NCBI GenBank assembly: GCA_031392945.1
Contig: JANMVT010000042.1
Span: 1-26,406, forward strand
DNA length: 26,406 bases
Source of the DNA: JANYCG01 sp031392945
GTDB lineage: Bacteria > Pseudomonadota > Gammaproteobacteria > Burkholderiales > Burkholderiaceae_C
Direction: 5' to 3'
How positions within the stretch are numbered: the stretch's first letter is position 1; every line of letters starts with the position of its first letter. Both the position numbers and the translations under genes were made by a program. The notes beneath the pieces were generated by a model. It was not told where the DNA came from. It saw only the letters and a list, made by a program, of their open reading frames with translations, and did not search any database. Shown here piece after piece: positions 22,313 through 26,406 of this stretch.

Positions 22313-23107
22313 TCAAGCCGGAACGGCTTCCTCTGCATGGCTGTCGGTTCCCAAATAGGCTGCAATCACTGCTTCATTGGCTTGCACTTCCTGCGGCGTG
22401 CCTTCTGCAATTTTCCGGCCAAAGTCCAGCACGACGATTTTGTCGGAGATGTCCATGATCACCGGGATGTCGTGCTCCACAATCAGGAAGCTCATGGCAT
22501 ATTGCTGGCGCACGCGCTGGATCAATTCGGTCATCGCGCTTTTTTCAGAGGCGCTCATGCCGGCCATGGGCTCATCAAGCAGCACCAGGCGTGCCTTTTG
22601 CATCAAGGCGCGGGCAAATTCAACCTGTTTTTGCCGGCCATAAGACAGTTCGCCCGGCAGCACGTTGGCCGTGTCAGGCATGCCTAGAAACTCCAGCACT
22701 TCGTTGGCTGCGGCAATGGCAGCCTGTTCCTCGGCGCGTACCCGTGGCGTCCGCAATGCGCCCTGAAGCAAGCCCGATGCGCCTTGCCGGTACGTGCCCA
22801 CCAGCAGATTTTCCATCACCGTCAGGCCACCAAACAGGGCCAGGTTCTGGAACGTGCGGGCAATGCCGTGGCGTGACACCAGATGGGCTGCCTCTCCCGT
22901 GATGTCCGTACCGTCAAAGCTGACCTTGCCACTGGTGGGCGTGTACATGCCGGTGACGCAGTTGAACATGGTGGTTTTGCCAGCGCCATTTGGCCCGATC
23001 AACGACGTGATGGAGCCACTCTCCATGGCGAAGGACACGTTGTCAAGCGCGGTGATGCCCTGAAAACGCATCAGCAGTGCGGAGACTTCAAGCAACGCTG
23101 CGGTCAT
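22313..23107 (-). CDS. livG: Branched-chain amino acid-type ABC transporter ATP-binding protein (LivG family)
   Basis: A 264-residue ATPase of the HAAT importer family. Walker A is GPNGAGKTT (from 38), the signature is LSYGRQKQVEFARAL, and Walker B is LVLLDEPMAGMS; the switch histidine lies in FLIVEHDIPVIMDI. LivG-type features include the insertion region SGKVSFDGTDITG and FQNLALFGGLTVMENLLVG. It overlaps the livF stop by four bases, so the two are translationally coupled. The transported compound need not be an amino acid: Liv-type systems beside catabolic genes often import aromatic or other organic acids. The symbol marks the family only. Confidence 0.93.
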   Translation of the reverse strand: MTAALLEVSALLMRFQGITALDNVSFAMESGSITSLIGPNGAGKTTMFNCVTGMYTPTSGKVSFDGTDITGEAAHLVSRHGIARTFQNLALFGGLTVMENLLVGTYRQGASGLLQGALRTPRVRAEEQAAIAAANEVLEFLGMPDTANVLPGELSYGRQKQVEFARALMQKARLVLLDEPMAGMSASEKSAMTELIQRVRQQYAMSFLIVEHDIPVIMDISDKIVVLDFGRKIAEGTPQEVQANEAVIAAYLGTDSHAEEAVPA

Positions 23108-23916
23108 GATTGCGCGTCAGTGACAGGTGCGTTGGCTGCGGCGCCCACTACAGATGCTTCCGACGGTGCCAAAGAAGATTCGCGCTTGGCGCCAAGATAG
23201 GACTCTTTCATGGCATCGCTAGCAGCCACCTGCGCAGCCGGGCCGGACAGCACAATCCGTCCACGGTCCAGAATGTAGGCGGTGGCCGCAAATTCGAGCG
23301 CCAGGCGCGCGTTCTGTTCAACGATCAGCATTGACGTTCCCAGCGTTTCGCCCACCACCAGCAGTTGCTTGTAGATGGCCTTCACGATCAGCGGTGCCAA
23401 GCCCAGCGAAAGCTCATCCACCAGCAGCAGGGTCGGACTTGCCACTAGCGCGCGCCCGAGTGCCAGCATCTGCTGTTCACCGCCCGAGAGCCAACCTGCA
23501 GCTTGCTGGCGCCGCTCCAGCAGGCGTGGAAAGAGCGCATAGACCGCATCCATGCGTTCCCGCACAGCCGAACGGGGGAGTATGGCGGCACCGACGCTCA
23601 GGTTGTCCTCGACGCTGAGTTGCTTGAAAATGAGCCGGCCCTCCGGAACCTGTGCCATGCCCAGGCGAACAAGGCGATGCGCTGGCAACCCCAACACCGG
23701 TTTGCCGGCGAACAATACGCTGCCGTGTGTCACATGTCCATGGTGCAAATCCAGCAGGCCTGAAACGGCCCGGATCAATGTAGTTTTGCCGGCGCCGTTG
23801 GCACCCAGCAGCGCGACGATGCTTCCCTTGGGAACCGACAGGCTGACGTCTTCTAAGGCTAGACCCTTGCGTGCGTACCCCACCGAGAGCCCTTTGACTT
23901 CAAGCATGTTGGCCAT
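23104..23916 (-). CDS. livF: Branched-chain amino acid-type ABC transporter ATP-binding protein (LivF family)
   Basis: A 270-residue ATPase, partner of LivG. Walker A is GANGAGKTT (from 38), LivF-type VPEGRLIFKQLSVEDNL precedes the signature LSGGEQQMLALGRAL, and the Walker B region is LLLVDELSLGLAPLIV (DEL replacing the more usual DEP). MLIVEQNARLALE holds the late glutamate/histidine-loop position, which reads EQN as in most LivF. About 25 residues at the C-terminus (SSLAPSEASVVGA and so on) exceed the usual length and look disordered. It overlaps livM by one base (TAATG) and livG by four, a compact coupled set. Confidence 0.93.
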   Translation of the reverse strand: MANMLEVKGLSVGYARKGLALEDVSLSVPKGSIVALLGANGAGKTTLIRAVSGLLDLHHGHVTHGSVLFAGKPVLGLPAHRLVRLGMAQVPEGRLIFKQLSVEDNLSVGAAILPRSAVRERMDAVYALFPRLLERRQQAAGWLSGGEQQMLALGRALVASPTLLLVDELSLGLAPLIVKAIYKQLLVVGETLGTSMLIVEQNARLALEFAATAYILDRGRIVLSGPAAQVAASDAMKESYLGAKRESSLAPSEASVVGAAANAPVTDAQS

Positions 23917-25022
23917 TACTTCTCCCGCCAGGCCAATAGGCGGCTGCGCAACTTGGCGCCCATACTGGCGATGCCCCCGGGCGCGAATATCAGCAGCAGG
24001 ATCACCATCATGCCGAAGATCACCTGCACGAGCTGGGCTTTGTGATCAATCAGCAGCACGCGCATCAGTCCGGTGGAGTCGCCCGCCTGGGATGCCACCC
24101 CGGTGATGATGGAGGGCAGCAGCAGCCACACCGCCGCACCCACCAGAGAGCCTGGCAGCGAGCCCATGCCGCCGATGATGATCATGGCGATGAATTGGAT
24201 TGCAAACTGGATGCCGAAGAACTCGGACGTGACATTGGTCAGGTAGTAGGCGTACAAGGCACCTGCCATGGCAGCGATGGCCGAACTTAGGCCGAACGCC
24301 TTGAGGCGCAGAAAGCGGACGTCGATGCCGGCTGAGGTGGCCGCCAGTTCATGGTCGCGCATCGCCATCATGGCGCGACCCTCGCGTGAGCGCAAGCTGT
24401 TCTTGAGCGCCCAATAGACCAGCGCGACTACGGGCAACAGGAAAAAATACCAGCGCATCGGCGAGCTCAGCTCTATTCCCCCCAGGGTGGCCGGCTTGTA
24501 GGGAACCCCCACCACGTCAAAGAACTTGAACTGGTACTCCTGGAACGCGAACACCACAATGTAGTGCACCGCGAAGGTTGACAAAACGAAGTACAGGCCG
24601 CGCACGCGCAGCGATGGCAGGCCCGCCAGCAGACCAGCCAATGCCCCGGCCAGACCGGCCGCCAGCAGCACCAATGGGAAAGGCCAACCCCACTGCGACC
24701 CTGTGATGGCAGCAGTCATCGCCCCCACGGCGTAAAACGCGGCATGCCCGATGGAGATCAACCCGGCGCAGCCGGTCAAATAGTTGAGTGACAGCGCACC
24801 CAGCATGGCGATCAGCATGAGGTTGACCTGGCTTAATCCCAGGTTGAGCAACTGCATATTGGACAGCCGGATGCCAAAGACCGCGCGGTCAGTCAGCACC
24901 ATAGGCAGGTAGCACAGGAGCGCAACAGCGGCGATCAGCCAGATCCAGCGCGCTGGCGTGTTCCAGCCGCTGGTCGGAATCACGGGCACGCTGGCGGGTG
25001 ATCGGAGTGTAGATGTGTTCAT
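23916..25022 (-). CDS. livM: Branched-chain amino acid-type ABC transporter permease (LivM family)
   Basis: A 368-residue inner-membrane permease with about nine or ten hydrophobic segments. The first follows a polar N-terminus of about 25 residues (WIWLIAAVALLCYLPMVL). LivM markers include LSLNYLTGCAGLISIGHAAFYAVGA and the EAA-like cytoplasmic loop LKAFGLSSAIAAMAGALYA, preceded by AMRDHELAATSAGIDV. Its partner permease is LivH, 34 bases upstream. The start at ATG 25022 is the first in-frame choice and fits the family. Confidence 0.93.
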   Translation of the reverse strand: MNTSTLRSPASVPVIPTSGWNTPARWIWLIAAVALLCYLPMVLTDRAVFGIRLSNMQLLNLGLSQVNLMLIAMLGALSLNYLTGCAGLISIGHAAFYAVGAMTAAITGSQWGWPFPLVLLAAGLAGALAGLLAGLPSLRVRGLYFVLSTFAVHYIVVFAFQEYQFKFFDVVGVPYKPATLGGIELSSPMRWYFFLLPVVALVYWALKNSLRSREGRAMMAMRDHELAATSAGIDVRFLRLKAFGLSSAIAAMAGALYAYYLTNVTSEFFGIQFAIQFIAMIIIGGMGSLPGSLVGAAVWLLLPSIITGVASQAGDSTGLMRVLLIDHKAQLVQVIFGMMVILLLIFAPGGIASMGAKLRSRLLAWREK

Positions 25023-25056
25023 GGAAGCATTGCCGTAGCCAGCCAGCCAGCGGACA

Positions 25057-25923
25057 TCAGACCCGGCCTAGTTCCCGCTGGCCGAACAGTCCCCAGGGGC
25101 GAACCATCAGGATCAGCATCAACAAAACGTAAATCAAGATGTCGCTGGATTTGGGCGAAATGTAGGACGCAGCGAATTGTTCGATCAAGCCCACCAGCAA
25201 ACCCCCGATGATGGCCCCCGGGATGCTTTGCATGCCGCCAATGACAACCGCAGGCAATGCCAGCAGGCCAATGCTCTCCAGCTCGGTTGAAACGATCTGG
25301 AGTTGGCCCAGAAACAGGCCGCCAACGCCGGCCAAAACGCTTCCGATGGCCCAGGCAAGCCGATTCATAACATTGACATTCACGCCAGACACAACCGCTG
25401 CCTCATGGTTGTCGGCGGTGGCACGCATCAGCAAGCCGATGGAAGTAAATTTGAAGAAGGCGCCAAAGCCCGCCATGCAGGCCCAGCTGACCAGCGCTGC
25501 GATCAAGTGCAGCTGTGAAATCCGCACGCCGCCAATCAGGAATATCCCGGCCGGGAGCGGCGTTACCAAAGTACGCCCCTGGGGCCCATAACTTATCTCT
25601 ATCAGGGCGCGCAGCACGATCGACAGGGCAATGGTGAGCATGATGACGGACAACATCGGCCTGCCGGCCAGGGGCTGGATCAGCAGAACATGGATCACCA
25701 CACCCAAAGTTGCGCAGGCGCCGATGATGGCTGCAATGGCCAGAGGAAAAGGCAGGCCCAGCAGCGTGATGGCGGTCACCGCAAAGAATGCACCGCAGAC
25801 CACAAACATGCCCTGCGCGAAGTTGAAAACGTCGGTGGCCTTGAAGACCACCGCGAACCCCAAAGCCACCAGGCCATAGATGCTGCCTAAGGCCAGGCCG
25901 CTGAGGAGTACTTGGGAAAACAT
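25057..25923 (-). CDS. livH: Branched-chain amino acid-type ABC transporter permease (LivH family)
   Basis: A 288-residue inner-membrane permease of about eight helices. It starts MFSQVLLSGLALGSIYGLVALGF, the classic LivH opening, with NFAQGMFVVCGAFFA close behind. The EAA-like loop is RATADNHEAAVVSGVNVNVMNRLAWAIGS, and the end is ILMVRPWGLFGQRELGRV, typical of the family. It lies 61 bases after the substrate-binding protein gene, a spacing that often holds an mRNA-stabilising hairpin, though none is clear here. With LivM it forms the membrane channel of the importer. Confidence 0.94.
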   Translation of the reverse strand: MFSQVLLSGLALGSIYGLVALGFAVVFKATDVFNFAQGMFVVCGAFFAVTAITLLGLPFPLAIAAIIGACATLGVVIHVLLIQPLAGRPMLSVIMLTIALSIVLRALIEISYGPQGRTLVTPLPAGIFLIGGVRISQLHLIAALVSWACMAGFGAFFKFTSIGLLMRATADNHEAAVVSGVNVNVMNRLAWAIGSVLAGVGGLFLGQLQIVSTELESIGLLALPAVVIGGMQSIPGAIIGGLLVGLIEQFAASYISPKSSDILIYVLLMLILMVRPWGLFGQRELGRV

Positions 25924-25984
25924 CGTGAGCCTCGCGCGTTTTTTTTGCGAATTGCACTTTAGGGCGTAGTCAGTGCTTTTTGAT

Positions 25985-26406
25985 TTACCTGGTGTACTTC
26001 AGGTAGTCGCTGAACTCGCCATAAGGCTTGTATTTCTTTGCACCGAAGTCATAGCCGATCATGCGAAACGCGACCGGTCCGGTATGGTTGTCCGGCGTGA
26101 AAGTAATCGGTGCGGCCAGTCCTTTGGTGTCGACCGAGAAGCCCTTGTTCATGGCCTCAACCAGTTTGGCGCGGGTTGGCTCGGCACCGGTCTTGCCGAT
26201 GGCTTCAGCGGCCATCTGGCCGACAGCCCAGCCCGCCACGTAGTTGATGTCTTCCTTGATTGCCCCGTGGTTGAACTTGTCAGCGGCCGCCACCATTTCG
26301 CGGTTGCCTGGCGCCTGGTCGGTGCCGCCGGGCGTGAAGCAGCTCACGACGTTGTAGTTCGCGCCGGCTTCTGGCCCCATGGCTGAATAGATTTGGGGCG
26401 AGAGCA
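25985..26406 (-). CDS. ABC transporter periplasmic substrate-binding protein, LivJ-like (5' end outside window)
   Basis: The C-terminal 140 residues of a type I periplasmic binding protein (Peripla_BP_6/LivK-J superfamily). Visible blocks are LSPQIYSAMGPEAGANYNVVSCF, NYVAGWAVGQMAAEAIGKTGAEPTR, FTPDNHTGPVAFRMIGYDF and the C-terminal YGEFSDYLKYTR. The start and signal peptide lie beyond base 26406. The FTPDNHTGP pattern is frequent in binding proteins for hydrophobic or aromatic organic ligands as well as branched-chain amino acids. As first known gene of the operon it decides the ligand, which is not readable from this part. Confidence 0.9.
   Translation of the reverse strand, partial: LSPQIYSAMGPEAGANYNVVSCFTPGGTDQAPGNREMVAAADKFNHGAIKEDINYVAGWAVGQMAAEAIGKTGAEPTRAKLVEAMNKGFSVDTKGLAAPITFTPDNHTGPVAFRMIGYDFGAKKYKPYGEFSDYLKYTR

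Noticed and set aside
23430..23445. DEL instead of DEP after LivF Walker B as an inactivating change
   Set aside because: The catalytic Asp-Glu pair is kept, and to my knowledge DEL occurs in some LivF relatives; not evidence of loss of function.
1..26406. CRISPR arrays, tRNA or rRNA genes, insertion sequences, prophage, toxin-antitoxin or defence genes
   Set aside because: No regularly spaced repeats, cloverleaf or rRNA motifs, transposase or phage proteins, or small paired genes of these kinds were recognised on either strand.

Overview
The window looks like a chromosomal segment from a GC-rich betaproteobacterium of the Burkholderiales, most likely family Comamonadaceae (Polaromonas/Rhodoferax-like). 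The basis is the pilT-CNBD-pilU order, the dolP-diaA-yraN/rsmI housekeeping block, a Liv-type ABC transporter linked to oxygenase genes, and dispersed short palindromes of a kind I associate with comamonads. The genus is an inference. No rRNA, tRNA, CRISPR array, insertion sequence or prophage gene was recognised, and no stretch over about 260 bases lacks a gene.

Region 1 (1-1260): the start and most of a membrane-bound GGDEF diguanylate cyclase on the minus strand, with a perfect FNR/Anr-type box about 70 bases upstream. Region 2 (1259-7060): a minus-strand carbohydrate catabolic operon (two TIM-barrel sugar epimerase/isomerases and two Gfo/Idh/MocA dehydrogenases) facing a divergent LacI-family regulator. 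This operon appears to be decaying. Its first gene is an in-frame chimera of the N-terminus of a sugar-binding protein and the C-terminus of a sugar-transport ATPase, so the permeases and most of both parent genes are gone. Its last gene has lost about 20 bases and is frameshifted inside the NAD-binding motif.

Region 3 (7210-12373): a DUF3617 secreted protein, convergent yggS (PLP homeostasis), then the twitching-motility set pilT, a cyclic-nucleotide-binding-domain protein and pilU, followed by a 3-hydroxyisobutyrate dehydrogenase-family gene. Region 4 (12486-15142): dolP, diaA-like and yraN on the minus strand, with rsmI divergent from yraN and start codons only two bases apart.

Region 5 (15400-26406): ten minus-strand genes with short gaps or overlaps, probably one long operon. 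They encode a Liv-type ABC importer (substrate-binding protein, LivH, LivM, LivF, LivG), a ThDP-dependent ALS-like enzyme, a type I Baeyer-Villiger monooxygenase, an IclR regulator, a luciferase-like flavin monooxygenase and an acyl-CoA ligase. Together they suggest uptake, ring or chain oxygenation, C-C cleavage and CoA activation of an unidentified, possibly alicyclic or terpenoid, compound. This is the best candidate for an undescribed pathway here.

Across the window a composite repeat (a 17-base palindrome GCT-N11-AGC plus a tail of about 32 bases) occurs three times between genes and once, in frame, inside yggS.
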